Below, piece by piece: positions 18,154-27,110 of a DNA stretch of 64,000 nucleotides (the first letter of the stretch is position 1; each line of letters begins with the position of its first letter). Made by a program: the position numbers and the translations under genes. The DNA lies in the NCBI RefSeq assembly GCF_014197535.1, contig NZ_JACIFV010000005.1, positions 62,001 to 126,000 on the forward strand. Reading direction: 5' to 3'. The DNA comes from Rhizobium aethiopicum (GTDB lineage: Bacteria; Pseudomonadota; Alphaproteobacteria; Rhizobiales; Rhizobiaceae). The notes beneath the pieces were generated by a model. That model did not search any database and was not told the origin of the DNA. It worked only from the letters and a program-made list of their open reading frames with translations.

Positions 18154-18207
18154 GGCGCATCGCGTCAAACCTCATTCATGCGATGCGCTTTAGCTTTTTG
18201 TTTTTAC

Positions 18208-18252
18208 GCATGTCGTTATCCCGGAACCGCTGCACACTTCCGGGCGACATGC
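18208..18252. repeat. Palindromic repeat module next to the metallo-hydrolase stop codon
   Basis: Two-part inverted repeat: GCATGTCG / CGACATGC outside and CCCGGAA / TTCCGGG inside, separated by TTAT on one side only. It begins 7 bases beyond the stop codon of the minus-strand gene and may help its mRNA 3' end fold. Third module of the same mosaic. Confidence 0.65.
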
Positions 18253-18258
18253 GGTAGA

Positions 18259-19250
18259 TCAAATATCGAACTGATAGGTCTTCGGCACGAAGCGATAGCC
18301 GCCATCCTGCGGTTCGGCGAAACCGACAGCGGGGAATGGCATGTGATAGCCGAGGAAGGCGATCTTGTCGGTGGCGATCATGTCGAAAACCTTGCGGCGG
18401 CTGGCTGCCGCCTGCGCCTTGTCCATATCGAAGCGCACTTCCCAATTCGGGCGCAGCAGCGACAGAATATAGTGGTTGGCCGTATCGCCGGTCAGCACCA
18501 GGCGCTTGCCCTCGGATTCCACATGGAACACCATATGGCCCGGGCTGTGACCGGCGGCCAGCATCGCCGTCATGCCGGCCGCAACGCCGTCGCCATCCTT
18601 GATGAAGGTGGCTTTTTCGACGAGCGGCGTCACGTTGGCGAGCACGGCCTTGTGGCCGCCTTCGGCGGGCGTGCCTTCGCGTGATTTGTTCGACCAGAAA
18701 TCATATTCGGCCTGGCCGATGACATAGCGGGCATTCTTGAAGGCGGCTGCGCCATTTTCCATCAGGCCGCCGATATGGTCGCCGTGCAGATGGGTGAGCG
18801 CCACGAGGGTGACATCGTCCGCCGAGTATCCTGCAGCTTTCAGGCCTTCGGCAAGCCGGCCGGCGCCACGCGCCCGCCCTGACGCACCGAAGCCGGTATC
18901 GACAAGAATGACATCCGAGCCGGTATCGATGAGGGCAGGCGAATAGCCGCTCAGGATCTTGTCGGGCGGCAGGAAGTTTGCGGTCAGCAATGCCTTGACC
19001 GTTTCGGGATCCTGATTGGTGCCGTAGGTTTCATAGGGTTTTTCGGAGATGTTGATGCCATCGCGCACCACGGTGAATTTATAGGAACCGAGCTTGAATT
19101 GATCGATCTCGGGCAAAGGCACTGCATTCATATTGTTGCTTTCTCCAGTCGCGGCCGCGGCCGCCTTCTCTCTTGAAATCACCGGCGCCGCCAGCAGCCC
19201 GAACCCTGCGGCAAAAACGTGCGCCGCTTTATTGGCGTTGGAATTGCCAT
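18259..19250 (-). pseudogene. Tat-exported metallo-beta-lactamase-fold hydrolase, frameshifted in the signal peptide
   Basis: Metal-dependent hydrolase with THLHGDHIGG (the HxHxDH zinc motif), AGHSPGHMVFH, LTGDTANH and a C-terminal GYHMPFP. The lactonase/glyoxalase-like branch is likely and the substrate unknown. The long open frame gives a poor N-terminus. An ATG at 19250, with GGGAG about 6 bases upstream, starts MAIPTPIKRRTFL, a twin-arginine signal. Restoring one G near 19211 continues it as AAGFGLLAAPVIS, a textbook Tat signal peptide. As written the gene is broken by one base, or the sequence has an error. The rest of the protein is intact, about 330 residues if repaired. The alternative start without repair is ATG 19275. 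Confidence 0.8.
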
Positions 19251-19490
19251 ATCCACTCCCGACGCGCGGTGTCATTGCGCTGCCTCGACGATATGCCCGC
19301 CCGGATTCCCGCCCGGGCGAGGTGAACATAGGTCATTCTTGATAGGGAAGGTTGCCGGGCAAGCCATCTCACGCAGACGTGAACCAAACGTGCCATCGAA
19401 GCGGATTGAAGGATTGGCAGGTCCAGGAAGTGGGTCTACACAGCAAATGCCTTTCCTGCTCCAATCCGCAGCCTATCACGGCTCCCGCCT

Positions 19491-20915
19491 ATGAACCGCA
19501 TCGTCCCGCTGATCCTTGCCGTCGCTCTCTTCATGGAGCAGATGGACTCCACCGTGATTTCGACGGCGCTGCCGGCAATCGCCGCCGACCTGCATGTCGG
19601 ACCGATCACGCTGAAGCTGGCGCTGACCTCCTACATGGTGGCGCTGGCGGTGTTCATCCCGGTCAGCGGCTGGATGGCCGACAGATTCGGCGCCAAGAAG
19701 ATCTTTCGCCTCGCCATCTCAGTCTTCGTCATCGGCTCGATCTTCTGCGCCGTCTCCTCCAATCTCGGAGAATTCGTCGTCGCCCGCTTCCTGCAGGGCA
19801 TGGGCGGCGCGATGATGACGCCGGTCGGCCGTCTCGTCCTGGTGCGCACCACGCAGCGCAGCGACCTCGTCTCGGCCATGGCGCTGCTCACCATTCCCGC
19901 CCTTGTCGGCCCGCTCACCGGCCCGCCGCTCGGCGGCTTCATCACCACCTATTTCAGTTGGCATTGGATCTTCCTGATCAACGTGCCGGTCGGCATCATC
20001 GGCATCTGGCTTGCAACGATCTTCCTGCCGGAGGTGGAAGCGATGGCGCCGCCGAAGCTCGATTTCACCGGCTTCGTGCTTACCTCGTTTTCGGCCGCGG
20101 GTGTCGTCTTCGGCCTGTCGGTGGTCAGCCTGCCGGCCCTGCCGCCGATCATCGGCATCACCGCGACCTTGATCGGCCTTGCCTGCGGCGTCCTCTACAT
20201 CAGCCATGCGAAGCGCCACCCGGCGCCGATCCTCAACCTCAACCTGTTCAAAAATCCGACGTTCCGGGCTTCGACCATGGGCGGCAATCTCTTTCGAATT
20301 TGCGTCGGCGCCATGCCGTTCCTGACACCGCTGATGCTGCAGCTCGGCTTCGGGCTGACGCCGTTCCAATCCGGCCTCATCACCTTTGCCGGGGCGATCG
20401 GGGCGATCACCACGAAGTTCATGGCCAAACGCGTTTTCGCCGCCACCGGCTTTCGCACGACGCTGATCGGCGCCGCCATGGTGACGACCCTTGTGACCGT
20501 CATCACCGGCCTCTTCACGCCGGCAACGCCGCACCTCGTCATCATCGGCGTGCTGCTCTTGGGCGGTTTCTCCCGCTCCTTCATGTTCACCGGCGTCAAT
20601 GCGCTTGCCTTCGCCGATATCGATGATGCTGAAGCCAGCCAGGCGACATCGATGAGCTCCGTCATGCAGCAGGTCAGCCTGGCGCTCGGCGTCGCGGTGG
20701 CGGCCGCAATATTGGAGACCTCGATCTATATCAGGGGCGAGGCGCTTGATGTCGCTGATTTCCACCTGGCTTTCTACATCATTGCCGGACTGACGGTGAT
20801 TGCGACCATTCCCTTCATCCGGATGGATCGCAGCGCCGGCGCGCTCGTGTCCGGCCACCGCTCGAGACGCCTGGCGGCATCTGCGATCGAGGCCGAGCAG
20901 CAAGCAGTGAAATGA
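19491..20915 (+). CDS. DHA2-family (EmrB/QacA) drug exporter
   Basis: 474 residues with about 14 membrane segments, the DHA2 number. N-terminal LFMEQMDSTVISTALPAIA is the diagnostic motif D1 of the 14-TM exporters. Motif A (GWMADRFGAKKIFRLA) and a motif C region (ALVGPLTGPPLGGFI) follow. Proton-driven efflux of organic compounds is the family role. No HlyD partner is next to it, unlike the system at 47.3-50.1 kb. It is divergent from the metallo-hydrolase gene and ends 5 bases from the convergent VOC gene. Confidence 0.92.
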   Translation: MNRIVPLILAVALFMEQMDSTVISTALPAIAADLHVGPITLKLALTSYMVALAVFIPVSGWMADRFGAKKIFRLAISVFVIGSIFCAVSSNLGEFVVARFLQGMGGAMMTPVGRLVLVRTTQRSDLVSAMALLTIPALVGPLTGPPLGGFITTYFSWHWIFLINVPVGIIGIWLATIFLPEVEAMAPPKLDFTGFVLTSFSAAGVVFGLSVVSLPALPPIIGITATLIGLACGVLYISHAKRHPAPILNLNLFKNPTFRASTMGGNLFRICVGAMPFLTPLMLQLGFGLTPFQSGLITFAGAIGAITTKFMAKRVFAATGFRTTLIGAAMVTTLVTVITGLFTPATPHLVIIGVLLLGGFSRSFMFTGVNALAFADIDDAEASQATSMSSVMQQVSLALGVAVAAAILETSIYIRGEALDVADFHLAFYIIAGLTVIATIPFIRMDRSAGALVSGHRSRRLAASAIEAEQQAVK

Positions 20916-20920
20916 GCTCC

Positions 20921-21304
20921 CTATTCAGAGCTCTCGCAGACGGCAGAGAGTTTGTTGCCGTCGAGATCGCGGACATAGGCGGCATAGAAATGGGCATGGT
21001 AGGAGCGCAGACCCGGCCCGCCTTCATCGGCGGCGCCTGCCGCGATTGCCGCCGCATGGAAGGCATCGACGGCTGCCCGCGTTTCGGCGGTGAATGCGAC
21101 CATGGCGCCGTTGCCCGCAGTTGCCCGGTGGCGATTGAAGGGCGTCACCACCCAGAAGCGGCAGCGCGTATCGCCTGGCGCGGAATAGCCGATCTCCTCC
21201 TGCGAAAAATGCTGGCGACGATAGCCGAGCACGGGCAAAACGGCATCGTAAAAATGCCCTGCGCGGTCGAGGTCGTTGGTTCCGAGCGTGACGTAAAGAA
21301 GCAT
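20921..21304 (-). CDS. VOC-family (glyoxalase/bleomycin resistance) protein
   Basis: 127 residues. Vicinal-oxygen-chelate fold: MLLYVTLGTNDLDRAGHFYDAVL opens the first beta-alpha-beta module, and YAAYVRDLDGNKLSAVCE closes the second with the usual D-x-x-G-N-xx-E-like end. The long open frame runs to 21388, but its first 28 residues are encoded by a duplicated rlmE 3' fragment and non-homologous sequence, so ATG 21304 is the start. Substrate unknown. Confidence 0.88.
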   Translation of the reverse strand: MLLYVTLGTNDLDRAGHFYDAVLPVLGYRRQHFSQEEIGYSAPGDTRCRFWVVTPFNRHRATAGNGAMVAFTAETRAAVDAFHAAAIAAGAADEGGPGLRSYHAHFYAAYVRDLDGNKLSAVCESSE

Positions 21305-21309
21305 GGAAT

Positions 21310-21390
21310 CATCATCGGCCGGGATCGCCCCGAGATCAAGCTTGCTCTGCGCCAGCTTCCGCCTTGCGGCCTTTGAAGCCCTTTGCAAGC
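21310..21390. repeat. Left copy of a direct repeat carrying the rlmE 3' end
   Basis: On the minus strand it encodes [18 protein letters not shown] and a stop at 21336-21338, matching the RlmE C-terminus [14 protein letters not shown]. It aligns along about 78 bases with 22994-23071, including GATCAAGCTTGCT after the stop codon. Remnant of the former rlmE end next to the VOC gene. Confidence 0.75.
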
Positions 21391-21411
21391 CGCCGCCGAT
21401 GTGCAGGACCG

Positions 21412-22686
21412 TCAGCTCGAAACAACGGGCGCAAAGCGTATGCTGCCTCGATCCGTGCAGATCAGGGCGACCATATAGGCGAAGATCGGATCGAGAGCCT
21501 TCTGGTTAAACATGATGCCAAAGCTACCGGTTATGACGTAGCTGCTGAAGAGCAGAAGAGCGAGCGCAATCGCCAGATCGCGGCCCGGCCCGGCTTTTTT
21601 TCTCCACGCGCCGATCACTGGTGTGAGCAGCATCAGCGAAAGCGCCGCGATGCCGAAAACGCCGGCATCAATTCCCGCGGTCAGAAAACCGTTGTGGACA
21701 TGCGTGAAGGACAGTTTTGGCCTTATGTTATCAGGCAACTCCGCCAGAACCGAAGCCATCCGGTTTTGCGGGCCGTAACCAGTCAACGGGTCCTTACTGA
21801 TTGCCGATAGTGCACCTTTGTACAAAGCGAACCGCGCACTCAGCGAAGTGATCTCACCGTCGGTGCGTTCCAGCGATGGCAGATCCCCTCGCAGCGCTTC
21901 GATGCGATGAAGGACCGGGCCGCTGCCTAAGGCAATAAGGCCCACCAATAGCAGGGAGCCTGTGATGGCGAGGCTGCGCAGGCTCAGATGGAAGTCATGT
22001 TTGCGAAAATACCAGAGAAAGATGACGAGATGGACGGGAATAACCAGCCAGGCCGAACGCGTTCCCGACAGCAGAACGCAACCGATACCCGCGGCGTATC
22101 CCAAAATCGCAATCCTTTGCTCCATGCTTTTGGGAGATTGAAGGTTGAGGAGCGCAATGCCGCCGAAGAGAATGCCTATGATCCCGAGCAGCGCAGCGTT
22201 CGTAGTCCCGCCCTCCGCCCGGTCCATAAGAAATGCAATCTGCAGAAGACTGAGCAGAAAAGTAACGATCATGCCGATCCCTGCGCCGAGGATGAAGAGC
22301 GGCACGAGACGGCCATCGGGAGATTGGCGCATCCGCGGCAATACCAGCCAGATCGAAAAGAAGGGCAGGAGCCGGAGTATCCAGTGCAATTCTTCGGAGT
22401 AAGGGGGATTGATGAACATGCTCGCGATCATCACTAACGGGTATATCGACATACCGACGGCAACCAACCGGTCGGATCTCGACAGGTTCATGGCAAGGCG
22501 GCCTGTCGCCAGGGAGTAGGCGCCCCACAGCATCGACGCGAGGAGGATGAAGGAGTTAAAGTTCGGCGAAAGTCCTGGAACGATTGAAAAGAGAAAGACC
22601 GCAATGCCGTTGTTTCGGTCGTGTGCACTTGCAGCCTTATTCCCGGGATAAAGCACTTCTATCATGAGTTGTTTGAAATATTTCAT
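21412..22686 (-). CDS. O-antigen ligase/polymerase family protein, paralogue 1
   Basis: 424 residues, about ten to twelve membrane segments, Wzy_C (O-antigen ligase/polymerase) family. Key features: GTRSAWLVIPVHLVIFLWYF in the middle, a periplasmic loop with GYGPQNRM, and HVHNGFLTAGIDAG, the conserved H-x-H-N-x-x-L motif, near the C-terminus. It transfers or polymerises O-chain or other undecaprenyl-linked glycans at the periplasmic face. It is the same length as, and about three-quarters identical by eye to, the gene at 41992-43266, and the similarity extends about 65 bases upstream. It lies between two copies of an rlmE 3'-end repeat, so it appears inserted. Confidence 0.85.
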   Translation of the reverse strand: MKYFKQLMIEVLYPGNKAASAHDRNNGIAVFLFSIVPGLSPNFNSFILLASMLWGAYSLATGRLAMNLSRSDRLVAVGMSIYPLVMIASMFINPPYSEELHWILRLLPFFSIWLVLPRMRQSPDGRLVPLFILGAGIGMIVTFLLSLLQIAFLMDRAEGGTTNAALLGIIGILFGGIALLNLQSPKSMEQRIAILGYAAGIGCVLLSGTRSAWLVIPVHLVIFLWYFRKHDFHLSLRSLAITGSLLLVGLIALGSGPVLHRIEALRGDLPSLERTDGEITSLSARFALYKGALSAISKDPLTGYGPQNRMASVLAELPDNIRPKLSFTHVHNGFLTAGIDAGVFGIAALSLMLLTPVIGAWRKKAGPGRDLAIALALLLFSSYVITGSFGIMFNQKALDPIFAYMVALICTDRGSIRFAPVVSS

Positions 22687-22993
22687 TTTGCCGGCCTGAT
22701 CGTATCGGTCCTGCCTCGCTACGGATCGTGATGTCTGCTGTCAAGCCGGGGGCGCAATCCATAACCTTATCCAATGCGGTATTCAGACAACAGAATTCCG
22801 AATCGCCGTAACCCAATTTCCACAATGATCAACGATGCGACGCACGGATCAAGCTGATCGGCAGAAAGACACGGCTGAGGTGTAGGTTGATTTGATCTCT
22901 GATCGGTATCGCTTGCATGCGAGACACCGTTAATCGAGCGCGGCTAGCAACTACCCGTGCCTGGAACTGCCATCCGGATCCAATTAGGATCGC
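22687..22993. other. Upstream region of O-antigen ligase paralogue 1
   Basis: About 300 bases without a supported gene. The first 65 bases (22690-22752) match 43267-43330 upstream of paralogue 2, so the promoter was duplicated with the gene. No other structure seen. Confidence 0.55.
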
Positions 22994-23071
22994 CATCATC
23001 GGACAAGAGTGGCCCGAAGATCAAGCTTGCTATTCAGCTTCCACCTTCCGCCCTTTGAAGCCCTTGGCCAG
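22994..23071. repeat. Right copy of the direct repeat, includes the intact rlmE 3' end
   Basis: Contains the last codons of rlmE and about 36 bases beyond its stop. It aligns with 21310-21390 with a 3-base gap and scattered substitutions. Confidence 0.75.
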
Positions 23072-23737
23072 CAGGAACATTTCCACCGATTCGGCGCGCG
23101 ACGAGTTCGGCTTGACATGGACGACCTGGCGAAAGTTCTGCTTCAGCATGGCGAGCAGATCACGCTCGGTGCCGCCCTGGAAAGTCTTGGTGAGAAAATG
23201 CCCGCCCTCCTCCAGCACTTCGATAGCGAAATGGGCAGCCACCTCACAGAGATGCATGGTGCGCAGATGATCGGTGCGGTGGTGGCCCGTGGTCGGCGCG
23301 GCCATATCGGAAATGACGAGATCGGGCGTGCCGCCGACAGCCTCCATCAGCTTTTCCGGCGCACTGGGATCGAGGAAGTCGAGCTGCAGGATCTTGACGC
23401 CGGGAAGCTGGGCCATTTCGAGGAAATCGATCGCAGCCACACGCACGTCCTCATCCGTCGAGCCAGTGACCTTGGCGGCGATCTGTGACCAGCTGCCCGG
23501 CGCTGCCCCCAGATCGATGATGCGCCTGGCGCCGCGCAGGATGTGGTATTTCTCGTCGATCTCCAACAGCTTGAAGGCGGCGCGGGCGCGGTAGCCTTCG
23601 AGTTGGGCGCGCTGCACATAGGGATCGTTGATGTGGCGTTGCAGCCATTGGCGGGAGGATGCCTTCATCTTCTTGTTCTTGACGCGCTGGCCGAGCTTGC
23701 GGCCGGTGCGATTTCCCGCGATCGGTGCCTTCGTCAT
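23030..23737 (-). CDS. rlmE: 23S rRNA (uridine2552-2'-O)-methyltransferase RlmE
   Basis: 235 residues. FtsJ/RrmJ-type SAM methyltransferase acting on U2552 of the 50S A-loop. Motif I is [16 protein letters not shown] near residue 75. The catalytic K-D-K-E tetrad region is visible as [23 protein letters not shown] and [12 protein letters not shown]. The N-terminal extension (residues 1-30, [22 protein letters not shown]) is basic and slightly longer than in E. coli. Only 10 bases separate it from the upstream Ppx/GppA gene, so they form an operon, as is usual in rhizobia. Its 3' end is duplicated at 21310-21390. Confidence 0.95.
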   Translation of the reverse strand: MTKAPIAGNRTGRKLGQRVKNKKMKASSRQWLQRHINDPYVQRAQLEGYRARAAFKLLEIDEKYHILRGARRIIDLGAAPGSWSQIAAKVTGSTDEDVRVAAIDFLEMAQLPGVKILQLDFLDPSAPEKLMEAVGGTPDLVISDMAAPTTGHHRTDHLRTMHLCEVAAHFAIEVLEEGGHFLTKTFQGGTERDLLAMLKQNFRQVVHVKPNSSRAESVEMFLLAKGFKGRKVEAE

Positions 23738-23747
23738 GCCCTTCCCC

Positions 23748-25328
23748 TTATTTCGCCCGCTGGCCGCGGCGGTTGCGGTTTCGCCGCCACACGCCGTCGT
23801 CGGCCATCATGTCGGTGAGCAGGCCTTCCCTCAAGCCGCGATCGGCAACGCGCATGCGCGGGCTCGGCCAGCGGCGGCGGATCGCCTCGAGAATGGCGCA
23901 GCCGGCAAGCACGAGATCGGCGCGGTCCGGCCCGATGCAGGGATTGGCCGCACGGCTTTCGAAATCCCAGGAGAGAAGCTTTGCTTGCATGGCGGAGACC
24001 TCGTCATCCGACAGCCAGATGCCATCGACCTTGCGCCGGTCATAGCGCGGCAGGTCGAGATGGACGCCGGCAAGTGTCGTCACCGTGCCCGACGTGCCGA
24101 TCAGGTGAAAATCGCCGGTCCCAAAGATCTCGATCTCCGGGCAATCGAAGCGTCCGAGCATGGCTTCGACCTCTCGCACCATGCCCTCGAAAAGTTCCGG
24201 TGTGACGTCGCGACCGCCGTGACGCTCCGACAGGGTCACGACGCCGACCGGCAGCGAGGTCCAGTGGGTGATGTGATTGGCCAGCCGGCTGAAGCGACTA
24301 TCGCCGATACGGATGACGGCGATCTCCGATGAGCCACCGCCAATATCGAAGAGGACGACGGAACGGGTCTCGCGGCTAACGAGCGAGGAGCAGCCGGAGA
24401 CCGCGAGCCGTGCCTCGGTCTCCCGGTCGATGATCTCAAGCTCCAGGCCGGTTTCGGCGACGACGCGGCCGAGGAACTCTGCGCCGTTGACCGCCTGCCG
24501 GCAGGCTTCGGTGGCAATCAGCCGCATGCGGCGGATCTCCCGGTTCTTGAGCTTGCCGGCGCAGATCCTCAGCGCCTCGATCGCCCTTTCCATCGCCTCG
24601 TCGGAAAGACGGCCGCTGGCGGCAAGGCCCTCGCCGAGGCGTACGATGCGGGAAAAGGCATCGACGACGCGGAACTGACCCGGCCGGGTCGGCTGGGCAA
24701 TGAGCAGACGGCAATTATTGGTGCCGAGATCGAGCGCGGCATAGAGTTCTTCCGGCCATGCATGCTCGCCGGCGTGACGATCCCCTTGGCGACCGTTGCT
24801 CTCCTGGCGTCCTTTGCGGCCGTCGGCCGCGCCGTTCTGCATCTCGCGCGGGACGGCGCTGCGCGCCGACTCTTCAAGGCGGATTTCCTGCAGAGGGACA
24901 TGGGAAGGCTTTGCCGACGACAGCGGCCGGCCCTGCAGCCCGCGCTTGCCGCGATGCTTCCGGCGGTTGCGCCGGCTCGATGCCTGTTGTTCGCTGCCGG
25001 GCCGGGCGGCATTGACTGCCGCGTCCTGTTCCACCTTCTGGTTTTGAACTGAACTATCCTGCGAAGCGCCTTGACCGCCGCGACGGCGGCGCTTTCGCTT
25101 GCGAGCCGGATGTCCGGCCGCATCGTCCATCGGGCGCGCAGGCTGCCCGGCACTGCCGGGGAACTCATGCGAAGCGGGATGGGCGACGCTGCGGGTCTGC
25201 CCGCCGCGCTTGCCCTTGCGACGCCTGGACTTCTTGCCGTCCCTGCGCCCTGCCGCCGTCGCCCCGTCATATTGCGGCTTCGCACCGCCTTCGGGGTCTT
25301 CCACGTTGTTTTCCACCACGCCGCGCAA
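23748..25328 (-). CDS. Ppx/GppA phosphatase with a long basic N-terminal extension
   Basis: 526 residues. The Ppx/GppA domain (exopolyphosphatase or pppGpp phosphatase, ASKHA fold) starts at about residue 196 with [16 protein letters not shown] and continues through [10 protein letters not shown] and [12 protein letters not shown], then ends near residue 515. The first about 190 residues are a low-complexity Lys/Arg/Gly/Gln/Ser region with several [13 protein letters not shown] blocks. It is likely disordered and able to bind RNA or polyphosphate, which is inference. Known Ppx/GppA proteins without the extension are about 310-500 residues. Operon with rlmE. The start at 25328 is the only one that includes the basic blocks, but a shorter start cannot be excluded. 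Confidence 0.88.
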   Translation of the reverse strand: MRGVVENNVEDPEGGAKPQYDGATAAGRRDGKKSRRRKGKRGGQTRSVAHPASHEFPGSAGQPARPMDDAAGHPARKRKRRRRGGQGASQDSSVQNQKVEQDAAVNAARPGSEQQASSRRNRRKHRGKRGLQGRPLSSAKPSHVPLQEIRLEESARSAVPREMQNGAADGRKGRQESNGRQGDRHAGEHAWPEELYAALDLGTNNCRLLIAQPTRPGQFRVVDAFSRIVRLGEGLAASGRLSDEAMERAIEALRICAGKLKNREIRRMRLIATEACRQAVNGAEFLGRVVAETGLELEIIDRETEARLAVSGCSSLVSRETRSVVLFDIGGGSSEIAVIRIGDSRFSRLANHITHWTSLPVGVVTLSERHGGRDVTPELFEGMVREVEAMLGRFDCPEIEIFGTGDFHLIGTSGTVTTLAGVHLDLPRYDRRKVDGIWLSDDEVSAMQAKLLSWDFESRAANPCIGPDRADLVLAGCAILEAIRRRWPSPRMRVADRGLREGLLTDMMADDGVWRRNRNRRGQRAK

Positions 25329-25548
25329 GTCCCTGGGATATGCAGCAGGCGCTCGTTTGATTTTTTCGTTGCCGCAAGGATATCAGCGCCCGCCAAAATC
25401 ACCAAATTCTTTTTTGATAGAGGGCTTTGCGAAAGAGTTTCGCCCCTCGCCTGAGAAGCCCGATTTTTTTCAAAACAGGTATTTGCAATTGCCGGGCTTT
25501 TGTTTATAAGCGCCGCACACCAGCCGAACCGCCCGCCGGTTCGCTTGC

Positions 25549-25622
25549 TGGGGAATAGTTCAATGGTAGAACAGCGGACTCTGACTCCGTCGATCTTGGT
25601 TCGAATCCAGGTTCCCCAGCCA
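25549..25622 (+). tRNA. tRNA-Gln (anticodon CTG)
   Basis: Complete cloverleaf: acceptor TGGGGAA / TTCCCCA, D arm AGTTCAATGGTAGAAC, anticodon stem GCGGA / TCCGT with loop CTCTGAC (CTG at 25581-25583), T arm GGTTCGAATCC, and encoded CCA. It marks the left border of the accessory region. Confidence 0.95.
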
Positions 25623-26515
25623 AAAATTTTTCCAATACAAACAAAGCGTTACGGTCATCGTCGCTGCTTCTTGCTGCCGATTTCACGTCGCATCTACTGC
25701 AAGAAATTTCTCAATGTTTACAACGGTTCTCATTTGTTGACGGCGGCTCCGTGCGACATGTGTGCGACATGCCGGCTCGCCTAAACCCCGGCCGTCCCTC
25801 TCTTTTTTAACCTTCGGAGTTGTGCGATCCTTCCTCAATGCCCGCCTCCTCGAAAAGAACGCCGTCCTCCGATCCGCATCGCTCCCTGCGGCTTCGACTT
25901 GCTTATCCATCCGCAAATTAAGTCTGTACTGTAGGAAGCTGACCTGCTCTCTATAACTGCTAGCTTCCAAGGAAGTTTTAGGTGAAATAATTTCAATGAA
26001 GATCCCGAAAAACAGCTGACGATATACCGGGCGATTTCGTCGCATTTATCGTTGTAGGCTCTTGCATCTCACAGAGTGTGCTCATTTTTTTATCGGCTGG
26101 AGCATCCTTTGCGTCCTCGGCTTGTTCCGCCAGGTACGGCTTGTTTCGCGGCAAAGAGACTGAGAGCCAGAAGTATGCATTCTACCGGTTTTTATTTTTT
26201 CTCCTGACGGCAGAATATACATGGAGCGGGTTTAGGTGGGCTCAGGCCAAAAGCGATCGTCAAAGCCGCCCGTGACCTCCATCATACCTCGATCTGCTCT
26301 GTGAATTTCTGGAACCTGTCTATCCGGCGCTGATGCTCGCCTTGCCTCTCACAGGGCCGCCAGCGCGCTTCGTGGAAAAGGCCGGGGGAAGATGCTCCGC
26401 ACTGAAGGCCGCGTCGTGGGGCCATCTCTTTGGGCGGCACTCAGAAACTTCGGTGAGCTTGCCGAGGTCATCTTCGGGCAAGTCCATTTCCAGCATCATG
26501 TCCGATGCCAAAGCC
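25623..26515. other. About 890 bases of unassigned sequence after tRNA-Gln
   Basis: No gene I can support. Open frames here have codon use unlike the neighbours and no recognisable motif. A tandem ATGTGCGACATG-type duplication occurs at about 25753-25772. It looks like decayed, lower-GC island sequence; no integrase was recognised. Confidence 0.5.
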
Positions 26516-26880
26516 TCACGACTTCGATTTCCGCCAGCCGGCGGCCCAAGCTTCAAACTCCGAGCAGAACCATCGTTCGCCATACTGGAGGCTGATCTTC
26601 GTCTCTGCGTAGCGTCGCTGCCCCGGCACGTGGAAGATGCGCTCGCCGGTGTTGATGCTGATATTGCCCTTGATCCGGCACGATTGACCGGAGCCGCCAG
26701 GAGCGCTCCATGAGGCCAGCATGTCGCTAGCGGTCCAGCCGCCGGCCCGCGACCGCGCCCATGACCAAACCCGGCGCCCTGAACAGCACCGATTTTTTCT
26801 GCGGATCGCCCTGACGCATGCCCCATCTCCGCCATGTCGCGCGCAAGATCGTATCCGCGTTGGCGCACGGCGAACATCTA
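26516..26880 (-). pseudogene. Relic of a thermonuclease/sunset-domain protein
   Basis: The C-terminal 55 residues read CRIKGNISINTGERIFHVPG, then RYAETKIS and GERWFCSEFEAWAAGW. This is the Cys-x-IKGN...ERWFC 'sunset' domain found at the C-terminus of many rhizobial SNase-like nucleases. The preceding coding similarity (FAVRQRGYDLARDMAEMGHA) is in another frame, and no catalytic SNase part is present. Frameshifted and truncated. Confidence 0.55.
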
Positions 26881-26898
26881 TCAAAAAGCGGTATCGTG

Positions 26899-26985
26899 CC
26901 CAAGGGTGGCCGAGGGGTTAAGGCTCCGGTCTTGAAAACCGTCGTGCGGGGAACCGTACCGTGGGTTCGACCATCCCATCCGCCA
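26899..26985 (+). pseudogene. Degenerate tRNA-Ser (anticodon TGA)
   Basis: Recognisable tRNA-Ser layout: D arm GGCCGAGGGGTTAAGG, anticodon arm with loop CTTGAAA (TGA at 26933-26935), long variable arm GTGCGGGGAACCGTAC, GTGGGTTCGA and a final GCCA. The T loop is enlarged and about five bases of the 3' acceptor strand are missing, and the 5' acceptor pairs poorly. It is therefore probably not functional. Such tRNA relics often mark former integration sites. Confidence 0.55.
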
Positions 26986-27110
26986 ACCCGCATCGCGAGA
27001 ACGCGAAGACCTCCGAACTATCCCCAGCCATGCTCTCAGCGAATCGGTTATCACGACATTAGCGGCGCGCGGTGTGCTCGATGCGTTCTCTAGCTATATC
27101 GAGGGATCAA

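Noticed and set aside
19719..20903. 394-residue minus-strand frame opposite the DHA2 gene at 19.5 kb
   Set aside because: Shadow of the same kind; His/Asp/Arg-rich, no family.
25753..25772. Tandem ATGTGCGACATG-like repeat
   Set aside because: Only two copies and short; no CRISPR-like spacing or array. No CRISPR array was seen anywhere in the window.
25683..26045. 120-residue minus-strand frame after tRNA-Gln, considered as an integrase remnant
   Set aside because: No R-H-R-Y tyrosine recombinase residues in order and no domain similarity; left unassigned.
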